Part shown: positions 42,001 to 55,179 of the stretch, piece after piece
How positions within the stretch are numbered: the first letter of the stretch is position 1
Layout of the letters: each line of letters starts with the position of its first letter
Assembly: GCA_963082875.1 (NCBI GenBank)
Contig: OY720097.1
Location: 806,001 to 870,000, forward strand
DNA: 64,000 bases
Direction: 5' to 3'
Origin: Corella eumyota
Lineage: Eukaryota; Chordata; Ascidiacea; Phlebobranchia; Corellidae
Notes under the pieces: generated by a model
Told to the model about the DNA's origin: nothing
The model's input: the letters and a program-made list of their open reading frames with translations, nothing else
The model's database searches: none
Position numbers and translations under genes: made by a program

Positions 42001-43980
42001 ATACAGTCACTTTTAACAAAACTAAATAAATAGCTCACGTTAGTTGTTAAAGAGGAAGTGTTTACGATATTCTCCAAAACCCTAACAGCTGAGGTCACAT
42101 TTTCTGCTCGAATGTTTTCTGGGTTAGAAGTTAAAACCTGGACATTGTTAGCAACTTCTACACGTTGAAAATCATTTGTTATCGGCAGGTTTTCTAGATT
42201 CTAAAATATTAATTGTTATATGTTATGAAAATCAGTATTTGCTTTACTTGAAATTATAAAACGAGATGTTTTAAATTGTTCAATAGTTGGTTAAATTATT
42301 AAACCTGGTTAAAAAACAATTTTGCATTTAAAATTCCTAATAAACTAAAACTAAAGTAAATTATTTTTACCTCCAATATATTATCACAAGATTTAATGTA
42401 AACGGGATCTTTCCATTTTCCATTTTCATCGCAAAATCTATTTCCATAAGGAGTTTTTGCTTAAAAGTAAACTTGTGCATTAAAAATAAGTTTTCAAAAA
42501 AAATGTGCTATTTAATTCATTAACAAATCATACATTAATTAATGTTTACATTTTACGATTCATATTAGCCACTTACTAGTGTTATTTTCTACGGGACAAG
42601 TTTGAACTGTGTATGCACTGTAACCAGCCAATGTATCAGGAAATGTAAGAATTAGATTTTGTTCTCCATCTTCGAAGGTTTGGTTGGATTCTTTGCAGAT
42701 ATCTGGAAAAATAATTTTTAAATAAGTTTGTGTTACGAATTATTGCGGTTTTATGAGTTTAGTATATTGAATATTTTTAAGTAATTGTTTACTAACATTT
42801 ATAACCTTACCAAATTTAAATATTAACTTACTTAATTCACACCCATTAGTAGTTTGTATGTAGTCTGGTTTACAAAAACACAAACAAGTTTCGTTATCTT
42901 GTGCTTTACAAGGTTTAGTACAACTTTCATTTCTGCATAGGTATTCACTATCGCAAATTTCTAATAACAAAACAATTTTTTTAATCTACAATGTGGAAAA
43001 ATCCTAAAAACGTTGTTAAACCCAAGTTAGACCAAGTTAAAAAAAATAGTAATAATTATTTTTTTGTTTAATAATGTAAGTGCTGCATTTATACAACTGT
43101 AAAATACTAAATTTTATAATAAAATAAGTAAATATTTTAAAAAATGTATTACAGGCATTTAAAAAAAATACTAAACAAAAAATTTTACTTTTCTGGCAGA
43201 TATAATTTCTAACATAAAAACTTCTTTCTTCGTCATACCAATCTCCAAAAAAAAGGCCTTTTAGCTTATCCGTTGCTAGGATTCTAACATAACTTGGATT
43301 AGCATGGGGACGATTTCTTTGCCAATTTTCATAATTTTCGTTAGTACCAGAACCACGTTGTGGTATAGGAGTACCATCAAACCAAGTTAAGTTATATGGT
43401 TTGGAGTAACCACTTGCACCAATCCAAAATCCATACCACTTCCCACCCGTCTCACGTTCCCATTTCCGAAGTTGAGTCTCAACAACTTGTTGGTTCGAGT
43501 AGTCTTTAATCATGAGCAAAGTCCCCCCTATTTCCTGGCATTTTAGTTCAGCTTCAGGTTGTTTTAAAAGAATGTTTGTATAGAAACTGATTTTATATCC
43601 ATTGTGAATTATTACAGCAGATGCGTTCGTTGCTGCAAAAAATCTTTTTTTTTACAAATAAATTAATTTAAAAAAAAAATCATAGTTTTTTTAAAATCTT
43701 GTATGAATTTAAATCATTGTTACAAGAGAAAGTGATCATGCCATATTCTATGAAATTAAAAACAAATATTTAATTATTCTGACATGTTTTAAATCTTAAA
43801 ATTATTTTATTATTATTTTTCCACCGCACTAAATTTATTTTATTTAAAAACTTTTTTGTCACATTTAAGTAAAATTTAAATAAAAGAACAAACAAAAAAA
43901 TTAAGTAATTTCTCACCTTTACATGGTGTAATAACAAAAACTAAAACGAAAAAACTTAAGCAAATCAACTTTCTAATCAT
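39084..43980 (-). CDS. Gene C: lectin adhesion GPCR (823 aa)
   Basis: Exons, high to low: 43980-43917, 43632-43189, 42960-42832, 42702-42577, 42459-42371, 42200-42039, 41938-41856, 41738-41626, 41469-41341, 41244-41090, 40869-40726, 40602-40481, 40335-40113, 39964-39831, 39762-39633, 39514-39373 and 39166-39084. Same order as gene B. The lectin has FWIGASGYSKP, LTWFDGTP, NYENWQRNRPH and GDWYDEE. The GPS reads CVFWDENNNEW then HLTNFATLF. The cytoplasmic tail is short and ends KQEISNTR. From the HormR exons to the stop it is almost the same as gene D, introns included, but its lectin is very different. Start chosen at MIRKLICLSFF, the only ATG in phase with the signal peptide. Confidence 0.88.
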
Positions 43981-44111
43981 TTTTGCATTTCAAAAATTTA
44001 ACCACCAGTCTATTTTTATAAACTTACTAACAAAAGCATTACATAAATTATTTGTCTTTAAAACCAATATCTAGTAAGTTTTAAAACAGTAACTGTTGTA
44101 TTTGTAGAAGG

Positions 44112-44180
44112 TTTTCTTACTTATAGCTTTTTTATAAATGAGGCGACAGCTCAATTAGAACAAGCTTTCGCTTAGTTAAA
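44112..44180 (-). promoter_or_regulatory. Conserved proximal promoter block, gene C
   Basis: A minus-strand TATAAAAAAGCT (44136-44125) lies about 150 bp before the ATG, next to the block GACAGCTCAATTAGAACAAG (plus-strand form). Confidence 0.5.
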
Positions 44181-44361
44181 AGCCTAATAATTACCTTAAA
44201 AAGAAACAGGAGTATATTGTTCAGTTGAAACACCTGATGTATTAGGCTAAAAAAAAATGAGGTTCATTATAGCAGTCTTAACTTTTACTTTTAGAATAAT
44301 TAATTAAAATTATAACAACAGAGCTACAACGTAATTTCCATTGAATAAAAACAAAATTTAA

Positions 44362-44711
44362 AGTCATATATTAGCGATATTTTTATACTTAAAAATTAAT
44401 AAAGTTGGTGTCACCGAACACAAAAAAAAATTAAAATTAATTAAAAAAAAGAAAAGAGAAGCCCTGTTTGTGATGACGTAGAAAGTACTAGCGTGTATAC
44501 ATTCACTACGCTACTTAGTACTTCCTACGTCACACAAAAAGATGGTAACCTGGTTTTTTATGTTAGTCATTTTTCAGTAATTTTGAAAATTAAATTGTAA
44601 GTACCACAGACATTTCTTAAAGTTTCTAAATGCATTTTATAATTTATTGTCAACCATACTAACGTGCTTTATACATCACTTACAAAATTGCAAAACTATG
44701 TAAAATAACAC
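44362..44711. mobile_element. 350-bp insertion with TTTAA target duplication and internal foldback
   Basis: Flanked by TTTAA at 44357-44361 and 44712-44716. Spacer 1 (near 36535) and the flank of gene D (near 52627) show the unfilled site, so this is an insertion. It has no clear terminal inverted repeats. Near 44475-44536 it carries a strong foldback: GATGACGTAGAAAGTACTAG against CTTAGTACTTCCTACGTCAC. No coding sequence. The class is unknown. Confidence 0.7.
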
Positions 44712-44864
44712 TTTAATGTTATGACCATGATTAAAAATCACTTTCGTTTGTTTACCAAGAAAACAAAATCATAAACAAAACCACTTGGTGGATTATATTT
44801 AACTACATAACGATTCAGTCAAATTATAGTTTATCTATATATATATATATATATTTTTGTACAT

Positions 44865-45140
44865 ATCTTTATCCTCGATGTGGGAAAATCGAATGCGCGA
44901 CTGAAACATAGAGTAACATCAGTTACTCCGACCCAGTCTCGAGTTGCTGCGGCAGTTTGGGATATTATAGAGACTATAATTGCCCCATAATTATGCTGCT
45001 GATTAAGTGCTGACTCAGCAGGAGTTTATACCGTTTATAGCGCCTTACTCAAGGACGCTACAGCATGAGATCGGTTGGGAATAAACTCACGACCTTATGT
45101 ATGGTGTAGCAAGTATTCTTACCACTACACCACGCTGCCG
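44865..45140 (-). mobile_element. tRNA-derived SINE (spacer copy 2)
   Basis: Same element and same position as 36690-36977, so it was copied with the spacer and did not insert independently. Confidence 0.75.
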
Positions 45141-45760
45141 GTCTGAAAATTACTTTACAAAAATATATGTTTTTATTTATTTTGCTTTTATATACGAAAT
45201 GTATAAACTATAAAAATGGTTAAAATATTTATTAGTTAAAATTTTACTTAGTTTAAATCCTAAGTTTAAAATTTAAAAATATGTTATATAAACAACATTG
45301 ACGTTCTTACCTATTTAGTGGTTCCTTGTTGCTTAGTAACAGCGTGACGTAATAAAAAATAATTCCACACTTTCACGTTCACATTAATGTAATTTTAAAC
45401 TAAGCATTATCTTTTAAATAAAAATATTTAAAAAAAAAATTGATAAAAGTAAAAATCAACTTTTGAAGTATGCTAAAATACTTTGTACATAAACTTGTGC
45501 TTTTGCAACGCTATGGCAAGATTAACAAATAAATGCATTTATTTATATTGCCACTCAATATAACAATAACAGCTAAACTTTTAACTTGTCTAAAATCACA
45601 TTTGCATATTTAAATTAATCTTGAAACTTTTGCTTTTTAACTAAACAAACAATTTACCCACTACAAGTATTCTAACCTTACGAAACTAGTTTGCTTGAAT
45701 TTTATATCTTCATTTAAACTTAAAACTTAAGCTTAGAAGTTTACACAAAATTGCTTGCTA

Positions 45761-45835
45761 GAAAAATAAAGCCACTTACGCCTTTGGCATATTTAGGCAA
45801 AAGTAAGGCGGCGTATTTAACGTATAGTGACGTCA
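45761..45835. promoter_or_regulatory. Conserved block with TGACGTCA (downstream of gene D)
   Basis: Collinear with 37591-37664; TGACGTCA at 45828-45835, followed here by a B-box-like AAGTTCGATTCCC not present in spacer 1. Confidence 0.4.
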
Positions 45836-47265
45836 TTAACACTGAAACGCAAGTTCGATTCCCGACTGACACATTTTAAACAATCTACATTAATTTACAA
45901 CACAGAAAACTATAATTTATTTTAAACACTACTGGAAAATGTATAAGCATAAAATGGTAAAATTAATTAAAAGAAATTAATATTTCATTAAGTTGAAATA
46001 GAGTAAACATGTTTTAAAATGATCAATGTTTATAAACTACCGAATTAAATTAATTAGATCTTAAAAAATAACAGAAATATTTTTTACTTTTGTTTAACGA
46101 AAGCGACGTTAAACCCTGTGTGCCAAATTAATAAAGATTATAACTTAAAACATAACCGCATACAAGGCAAGATTATGATCAGTTAATATAAGGTACGTTA
46201 AAAAGGCAAAATTTCAATCGTAAAGCTGCAACCATCCAACATCTTGTTGAATACAACACATAAAAAGGAAATCATCAAATAGTAAATAATAAACAACTAA
46301 GACGACTTTTACTACAAAGATGCGATCATATTACGTAAATATTAGAAATTAGCATTATTTTAACCATTACCAAAGTATCTGTCACAATCAATGCCAGAAT
46401 TCAGCAAAATAAAATTTTAGTTCATACATTTAAGTCCTAAATTTGAAAAAAAGTCAACTCAAAGAATAAATAACAAACTAGTCCTTCGTTAAGTTAATGC
46501 AATTTAAATACAAGGAACAATACTGAATACGATACAGTTATAGAGTGTGTTACGTAAATGGAAATACAATGCAAGTAATTAATGTTGAATATAAATGTGG
46601 GCACAAAACCTCTAATTCATAAATAAACAAAATAGAAATAATTATATAGACTTCGGTTTAAGTTAGATTTTAAAATCATTATCGGACTATCTTTTGTTTT
46701 ATCGTGCTTTTGTGAATATAAGTGCGTGAATTTAATCTTTGCATAAAGCACAATAAAAAAATTGGCATTTTTTCAACCGAAATTTGTAACTGACTTTTGG
46801 CCCCTGGTAAACAACAGTTTGACAAAAAGGTTAACGTTTATAGATGGGTTCCATGGTATAAATGTGCCCTACATTGTTTACCAAGAAGCTAACTACCAAT
46901 ATTTGACACAAAAAAAGTAAAATTAAGTTAATTTTTATATAGTTAAGGCAAGCAGGGTCGTATTTTAAATAAATAGTAGTGGTGGCAAAATAGACAGTGT
47001 GCGCTTATACAAATTTCGTGTTTAAATTAAATATTGCCCTTAACTGTTATCCACAATGTTACATGGTCTTTAATTAACCCAAATAACAAGAAGTGAAGGT
47101 AACGCATTGTTTAATGTGTTATCGTTTAGGGTAAACGGTGCCTATATATATAACAATAAAGGTTACATCAGACATTAAATAGTAAACACCTATGACAACT
47201 TTAGACAAAATGAAACGTTTTATGGAATATCAACAACTAGCATTAGACTTGGTATCATTAACAGC

Positions 47266-50200
47266 TTATCTTGTGTTACTTATTTCTTGCTTTATCTCGT
47301 TTCGTATTTCTCCATCACGAACAATACGTAGTAAAAATATCAAGAAACCTAAAAATTATATTTAAAGTTAATTTAACTTGATAATACGTTAGTTATTTAA
47401 AAATCTATGTTCATAAGGCAATACATATTAAATGTTATTTAAGTAAGTTATAAAACGAAAGTATAACGAAAGTAAGCTTTAAACTGGCTGTTAATTTATG
47501 TTAAAATTTGCCATCTAAAAGAAGTTTGATCAGCTTAAGAGAACTATAACTTACCCTGAAGTGAAATGAATACGGCAAATATGATCGCAAACACCAACCC
47601 TCCCTTTGTCACACAGAACCCCAATATCCAGGAGATTCCCAAGCTAACAAACAGCGTCAAAGAGAACCAGACATCTCTTGTTCGGTTCTTCTTCACCTTA
47701 ACCCAACAAAGTGCATTTAGAATTTTACTTTAGGCTACTTATAATTGATTAGATAATGTACATTTATATTGTTAACAAATAAAGTTTGTTTAAAATTATA
47801 ATTTTAAATTTTACCAGATCAGTTCTGTTTCGTTTCCAGACATAATTGTAAATGATTGCCAGATATAAGATCAAGTTGATACCGTTGTAAATAGCAATAG
47901 GAACAAACACAAAGTGCATGACATATTCATGTTTTATCCAACACCTTAAATGTACAACATTCGTATCAAATAATAAGTAAACAAATTACAGTTAATTTGA
48001 TCCTGTACTTACACCATATCTGATCTCAGGTAATCTTTTCTGCCAAAACCAAGAAACAAAGTTATCACAGCAGGTACACACCAAGCCCAGATCATCGAAC
48101 AAACAACCACTTTTTTGGTATTTAGTTTCACTCTTACGTAAAACGGCTAAAAGTAAAAACCTCATTTAGTTATTTAAACATAAAATACTTTTTACCTTAT
48201 AAATATTCTGTACACCCAATTTATATATAAAAATATAAAATTTAACAGTAAGTTGATTTGTTAAAAAACTACGTTTAAAGTAACAGCTACTTACAAAGTA
48301 AATGGCCATAAACACCATAACTGCTTCGACCACCATCCAACTAAGGCTACTAAGAAGTGAATAGTAAATCAAAATGGCAAAGGCCAAGCAACCTGGAGCC
48401 GATGTTGTTATAATGTCTTGCTCACTGACAATTAAACTTGTGTTCAAGAGTATTAAGGATATGGAAAGATTTATGGAAAGAAAAGTGCCGCGTCTTTTGC
48501 ATTGCTTTCGAGGTGTTCTAAACAATTATTTTTAATATAAACCAAATGACAACAACTTAAATATATCAAAAAGGCCTAACATGGGCTATATTTTAGCTGT
48601 AATGAACTAAGGCAACGTTTTAAACTACGTATAAGTAGATTTAAGCAACAGAAAACGCTTACTTTAAACAGACGTTGGCTAATATTGCCAGCAAAAGACC
48701 AACAATGGAGACACATGATCCAACCAAGCTAATCGTTGAAAGAATTGGGTTTTCGTGTAACATGTCTTCAGTGTCGGAGTAATACTGAAATAAACAATGT
48801 TTTAATTTGGTCTCAAACCTTGCTAAAGATTCTAAAAACTTAAATACTTATATATATATATATCCTTAAAAATGTAATAATTTAATAAAAATCACGTAAT
48901 AATAAACTTACAAATAAAGTTGCAAAGTTGGTTAAATGCTGAAACGAGCATTCGATATATTCTAGAGATTGAGAAATAACTTCTGAGCCCTCTGAAGACC
49001 ATTTGTTGCTGTTTTCATCCCAAAATACACATTGGGTGTTCTTTTTTAAATTTTTCTAAAAAAATCAATTATATCTATTTTTCTATAGAAAGAATATTGC
49101 AAATTGATACCCAAATTATAGAAAAGTATTTGAACCAAGTATTTGAACTTGTTAACAAATACTCAACAACAAAACCTATTATAATTTTGTAATGAATTTA
49201 CTTTGTTTTATCAATTTATTACGTAGTTATAAGTAATATATTAGTCCAAAATAATACACCTGATTTAGATCAAATTTCATTAAAACTGATTCCTTTAAAC
49301 TTTGATTACCAATCAATGTTGCAGAAAGCACAACGTGAGAATTTACTTCTCCATTTAAACTTGGATTTTTAAACACTTTGTTGTTTAATAATGCATAAAA
49401 ACTCACTCTAACATCTAAAACAATATAAGTTATCTCTAATTTATATTTTTGCCATATAAGCGTAAAGTTAAACCATTTTAAATTTAATTTAAACCAAAAA
49501 TAAAACAAACCAGTTAAAAGTCGAATGTATGAGTTCCAAGTTGAATAACCAGTAAATATTCTAACTAAGTTCCCTATGAAACCTTCTTTAGAAGTTGTTG
49601 GAACCCAGTTTACCTCCAAGCCAATGTATGTTGCATTTTCTAATAAAAAGTCAATAATTTTATTGAAAGTTGCATTTTAAAACCAAAAAATATCTTTCTT
49701 ACTATTGTTCAATGTTGATTTATTAAGAGTATATTAAATAAGTCTGATCGATGCTTTTGGTCTAATTACCAAACCTAGTGGTTTATTTAGCTAACCTGTT
49801 TTATTTGGTTGATAAACAGCTAAAGCAAGGTTGCTTCCAACTTGTTCAAATGTTTCTCCTTCTTTGAGTTCAACTTTTTCACCAACCTTGGTCAATGTTT
49901 CAAGAATACTAAATAATAAATCATGTAAATTAATATTTTATTCAGTTTGTAATTTTTTTTTGATTATAAAAAATTAACACTATTTTATTAAATTAAATAA
50001 AACATTGTATCATAAATATAATGACCTTTGCGTTGAGTTACTTTCGGTTATTTCCTTTTCAGAAACTTCCAACAAGTTGCTTAATGTCAAAACAACTGAA
50101 TTTGTCACCTTTAATGTAACTTTATTTAAAAAAGATATTAACGTGTTGAAAAAATAAATAAAATTGTTACATACAGTCACTTTTAACAAAACTAAATAAA

Positions 50201-52244
50201 TAGCTCACGTTAGTTGTTAAAGAGGAAGTGTTTACGATATTCTCCAAAACCCTAACAGCTGAGGTCACATTTTCTGCTCGAATGTTTTCTGGGTTAGAAG
50301 TTAAAACCTGGACATTGTTAGCAACTTCTACACGTTGAAAATCATTTGTTATTGGCAGGTTTTTAAGATTCTAAAATATTAATTGTTATATGTTATGAAA
50401 ATCAGTATTTGCTTTACTTGAAATTATAAAACGAGATGTTTTAAATTGTTCAATAGTTGGTTAAATTATTAAACCTGGTTAAAAAACAATTTTGCATTTA
50501 AAATTCCTAATAAACTAAAACTAAAGTAAATTATTTTACCTCCAATATATTATCACAAGATTTAATGTAAACGGGATCTTCCCATTTTCCATTTTCATCG
50601 CAAAATCTATTTCCATAAGGAGTTTTTGCTTAAAAGTAAACTTGTGCATTAAAAAAAAGTTTTCAAAAAAAATGTGCTATTTCATTCATTAACAAATCAT
50701 ACATTAATTAATGTTTACATTTTACGAATAATATTAGTTACTTACTAGTGTTATTTTCTACGGGACAAGTTTGAACTGTGTATGCACTGTAACCAGCCAA
50801 TGTATCAGGAAATGTAAGTGTTAGATTTTGTTCTTCATCAACAAAGGTTTGGTTGGACTCTTTACACATATCTAAGAAGTTATATTTAGACAAGTAAGTG
50901 TTACAAGTTATTATAGTTTTAAAATTTTAGTATACCTAAATTTATTAACATTTAAAACTGCTATTTACGAAATATTTAAATATAATTTTGCTTACTTAAT
51001 TCGCATCCATTAGTAGTTTGTATGTAGTCTGGTTTACAAAAACACAAACAGGTTTCATTATCTTGTGCTTCACATGGTTTAGTACAGCTTTCATTTCTGC
51101 ATAGGTCTTCACTTTTGCATATCTCTGATAACAAGACATAAAATACATTTTAATTTTATACACTTAAAATTTTTTGAGATTTTTATTCTACAATGTTAAA
51201 AAATCTTTAAAATTTAATAAAAACATGTTAAAAAATATTATTAGCGCTGCATTGAAACAGACATTAAAAAATTTGATACTGTAATAAAATAGGTAAATTT
51301 TTATTAAAAAAGAGCCTGTTTACAAAGATTTTAATTAAAAAAAGTATTTTATACAAAAATTTGACCTTTTTGGCAGATATAAGTGTCAACGCAACCTATG
51401 TTTCCGTCATACCATTCTCCAAGTACCCAGCCACCTCTCAATTTATTTGTTGCTAGCATCCTAAGATAACCTGTGCTTCTTACGGGATGATCTTTATGCC
51501 AATTTTCATAATTTTCATCAGTACCATTACCACGTTGTGGTATAGGAGTACCATCGGACCATGTCCAGTTATATGGCGATTTAGTACCCTTTGCACCGAG
51601 AAAATAACCGAACCATTGTCCACTTGTCTGGTTTTCCCATTTCCAAAGTTGAGTCACAACAGCTTGTTGGGTCGAGTTGTCTTTGATCATAATCAAAGTC
51701 TCCCCTATTTCCTGGCATTTTTGTTCAGCTTCAGGATGACTAAAACAGGGACTTCTTTTATAGAAACTAATCTGGTATTCAATATGGTATATTACAGCAT
51801 CAGCATCGGTTCCTGTAAAAATTTCTATATTTACAAAACTACTCACTTTAAATCCCAAGACCATTATTTGGCTTTATATTCTCAGTTGATTATAAGAAAA
51901 CCTATTTTAATAAATTATAGATGAATATGTAAAGCTTAGTGATTATGGCATAAACTGTGAAATTATGTGTAAATAATTAAGATTTCTGTAGAATCATCTT
52001 ATTTTTTCCAACTCACCAGTATATCTATAATACTATATTTCGTGGTTTTCTTTTTTTTGATGCGTAAAATTCATAGTATAAAAAAATTAATTAGTGTTAT
52101 AATAGCAGAAAAGTAACTAAACATAAATAGTGGCAGTTGTTTAATAGATAACACAAACAATTTTAATTTCTTACCTCTACATGGTGTTGAAACAAAAACC
52201 AAAATCAATAAACTTAAACAAGTTAATTTTGAAATAAAATTCAT
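47266..52244 (-). CDS. Gene D: lectin adhesion GPCR (826 aa)
   Basis: Exons, high to low: 52244-52175, 51812-51366, 51124-50996, 50871-50746, 50628-50540, 50370-50209, 50108-50026, 49908-49796, 49639-49511, 49414-49260, 49055-48912, 48784-48663, 48517-48295, 48146-48013, 47944-47815, 47696-47555 and 47348-47266. Signal peptide starts MNFISKLTCLSLL; an upstream in-frame codon exists, but this ATG matches the family. The lectin differs most from its relatives: FLGAKGTKSP, WTWSDGTP, NYENWHKDHPV, GEWYDGNIGCVDTYICQ, with an extra Cys near its end. GPS ends HLTNFATLF. The 7TM and tail match gene C nearly residue for residue. Confidence 0.88.
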
Positions 52245-53019
52245 TTTTGCAAATTTTAAACTTTTATTCACTTTTTTACGGCAGCTTACTAAGAAAAGCA
52301 AAACATTAGTTTGTTAATTGTTTATTAAAACTTATATCTAGTTAGTTTTAAAACAGAAAATGCCGTCGTTGTAAAAAAAATTTTTATTCATAGCATTTTT
52401 ATTAATAAAGATGACAGCTTAGTTAGAACAAGTTTTCGCTTAGATGAAAAATAAATCAATTTAAAAATAAACAAAAAAAGTTTAAACGTAAAACTAAAAC
52501 ACCTGATGTATTAAACAAAAAGTAAAAAGATTAAGTTTATTGTAAAAGTTTTAACTTTTAGTTTGAAGCAATTAATAAAAATTATAACAAAAGGACTAAG
52601 ACGAAACTTACTTTGAATAAAAACAAAATTTAATGTTAAGACCATGATTAAAAATCAGTTTTCGTTTGTTAAAAGCTTTACTAAGAAAAACAAAAATTAA
52701 AAACAAAACCAGGCTACTTGGTAAAAATTTTCAAACTACTACGACACGATTTGGAATTAAAAATATGAATATAAGATTGGGTTTAACAAAAGTAAATAAA
52801 AAACTTTAACTATAGTTTAGTTAAAAAGCAACATTACAAAACATATATCTTATTTTTCTTTTATACGAAAAAAAATTTATTAAATAAAATTTTTATGATG
52901 TTTAAATCCCAAAAAATCAAAATTTAAAAATATGTTATATAAACAACATTGGCATTTTTACTTATTTAGTGATTCTTTGTTGCTTGGTAACAGCGTGACG
53001 TAATAAAAATGATTATAGC
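52245..53019. other. 5' flank of gene D
   Basis: Resembles the 5' flank of gene E (62879-63433) up to AAAAAACT near 52800. The piece 52930-53010 then resembles the spacer sequence near 45280-45355. No gene seen. Confidence 0.6.
52380..52446 (-). promoter_or_regulatory. Conserved proximal promoter block, gene D
   Basis: Shares GATGACAGCTTAGTTAGAAC and TTTTCGCTTAG with genes B, C and E. The TATA-like stretch is ATTAATAAAAATGCT on the minus strand. Confidence 0.4.
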
Positions 53020-54231
53020 TAATCAAGTTTTGATGTAATTTCTAAACTGAAAGCATCATTTTGTAATAACCGAGTACTAAGTTCTTAATATTAATTCACA
53101 ATTTTACAATATTCAACAGTTTCTCAATTTAATAACGGTAAACCCTTATTCGAATAGAATCCATTAATATTTACATAAACCAAATCATAATTAATCTAAA
53201 GCGACCTCAAATCTCAAGTCAACACTTTAACTAACATAAGAAGTGGCGGTAAGCTAAAAAAGGAAGTGACGTAAGGGTGAAGGCGTCAGAACAGAAAGAT
53301 AATAGCGAGGATAATAAAACACAATACGTTACAATGCCCCTCCCCCGATAACAGTATTCTCCAAATACGATTCTAGCATACACAGAAAATAACAAAAACA
53401 TAGTATTTACAACTGAAAATATACACGATAAATGAAATTGTTAACGATATCTTAATGGGCGGCGAATAGAACGTCCACCACGAGAATGTGAAGGCATATT
53501 TGTTTCTGGGTCAGATATATCAGATTCGTATAAATTAATAATATTATTATCACTTTGGTCAAACACATTATTACTAATATTGTTATTATTATTATGATAA
53601 TTTTCATTAGAAATATCAGAATTAAACAAATTGGGCAAGTTTTGGCCACTGTAACGCCACAACCTGTTGCGATTTACAACCTTTTGGTTTGTTTTTACGA
53701 GATTTTTGTATACGATACACTAAGTCATTTATACGTTTTGTAATGACAAACGACTCTTTCCATGGCAGGGACAGTTTTAAACTCTTTCCCTTTTTTCTTT
53801 GAGGGCAAAAAAGCCACACAGCCTGACCCACCCCAAAAATGTCTTTAGCTGAATTCCAATCGTAGTATTTTTTCATTCGTTTTTCTGTAAAGTTTAGCCT
53901 TTTTCTTGCAAACTTATGTACATTATCCAATGTTTTTTGGTTCTTCTTTACGTAATCAATCGGTGAATATGTTGTTTTCTCAGGGCGACCAAACAAAAAG
54001 TCTGTCGGTAAATTCATTTCTCGGCCAAAAATAATCATGGCCGGGGTTAATTCAGTGCTGTCATGCACTGCGGTTCGATAAGCCATCAAAAGGTAAGGTA
54101 GTTGTAGATCCCAGTCTTGTTGATATTCGTTTATAAACATCAACAATTGTGCTAATATAGTTCTCTTAAACCTTTCGACCATACCATCGCTTTGTGGGTA
54201 ATATGGTGTTGTATGGGTTTTTGTTATACCT
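53020..54231 (-). mobile_element. Ty3/gypsy-type retroelement fragment (fossil)
   Basis: The minus strand carries the C-terminal part of a pol region: integrase-like TTPYYPQSDGMVERF, a downstream MAYRTAVHDSTELTPA stretch and a basic end. A polypurine tract (53345-53333, GGGGGAGGGGC) follows, then LTR-like sequence starting TGTAACG that probably extends to about 53020. Protease, reverse transcriptase and gag are absent, so it is a broken remnant. Its 5' edge abuts a copied receptor signal exon at 54230. Its LTR start differs from that of the element at 63434, so the two seem to be different families. Confidence 0.75.
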
Positions 54232-54293
54232 TTACATGGTGTAATAACAAAAACTAAAACGAAAAAACTTAAGCAAATCAACTTTCAAATCAT
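54230..54293 (-). pseudogene. Orphan signal-peptide exon of a lectin GPCR
   Basis: A copy of the gene C signal exon and its upstream spacer. The start codon (54293-54291) is followed by a TGA at the third codon where gene C has AGA. The exon runs into retroelement sequence exactly where the intron donor should be, and no lectin exon follows. It is the stump of a duplicated receptor gene. Confidence 0.75.
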
Positions 54294-54674
54294 TTTTGCA
54301 TTTCATAAAAATTTAACCACCAGTCTATTTCTATAAACTTACTAACAAAAGCATTACATAAGTTATTTGTCTTTAAAACCAATATCTAGTAAGTTTTAAA
54401 ACAGTAACTGTTGTATTTGTAGAAGGTTTTCTTACTTATAGCTTTTTTATAAATGAGGTGACAGCTTAATTAGAACAAGCTTTCGCTTAGTTTAAAGCCT
54501 AATAATTACCTTAAAAAGAAACAGGAGTATATTGTTCAGTTGAAACACCTGATGTATTAGGCTAAAAAAATGAGGTTCATTATAACAGTCTTAACTTTTA
54601 CTTTTAGAATAATTAATTAAAATTATAACAACAGAGCTACAACGTAATTTCCATTGAATAAAAACAAAATTTAA

Positions 54675-55024
54675 AGTCATATATTAGCGATATTTTTATA
54701 CTTAAAAATTAATAAAGTTGGTGTCACCGAACACAAAAAAAAATTAAAATTAATTAAAAAAAAGAAAAGAGAAGCCCTGTTTGTGATGACGTAGAAAGTA
54801 CTAGCGTGTATACATTCACTACGCTACTTAGTACTTCCTACGTCACATAAAAAGATGGTAACCTGGTTTTTTATGTTAATCATTTTTCAGTAATTTTGAA
54901 AATTAAATTGTAAGTACCACAGACATTTCTTAAAGTTTCTAAATGCATTTTATAATTTATTGTCAACCATACTAACGTGCTTTATACATCACTTACAAAA
55001 TTGCAAAACTATGTAAAATAACAC
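54675..55024. mobile_element. 350-bp insertion with TTTAA duplication (second copy)
   Basis: Same element as 44362-44711, flanked by TTTAA at 54670-54674 and 55025-55029. It was carried by spacer duplication. Confidence 0.7.
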
Positions 55025-55179
55025 TTTAATGTTATGACCATGATTAAAAATCACTTTCGTTTGTTTACCAAGAAAACAAAATCATAAACAAAACCACTTG
55101 GTGGATTATATTTAACTACATAACGATTCAGTCAAATTATAGTTTATCTATATATATATATATATATTTTTGTACATAT

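Larger units (their letters stand above)
43981..47265. other. Spacer between genes C and D
   Basis: Differs from 54294-57586 only at scattered bases. Contains the gene C promoter block, a 350-bp insertion, a SINE, an AT microsatellite near 44838 and a TGACGTCA block. No gene seen. Confidence 0.7.

Noticed and set aside
45836-45870. tRNA T-arm-like AAGTTCGATTCCC in spacers 2 and 3
   Set aside because: Too short and without an A-box nearby; absent from spacer 1.
51487-51924. Plus-strand open frame of 145 codons
   Set aside because: It is the antisense shadow of the gene D lectin exon.
53622-54281. One long open frame that seems to join a receptor signal peptide to integrase
   Set aside because: It needs a non-ATG start, the true ATG meets an early stop, and it crosses a duplication breakpoint into a retroelement fossil. 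Treated as chance read-through, not a gene.
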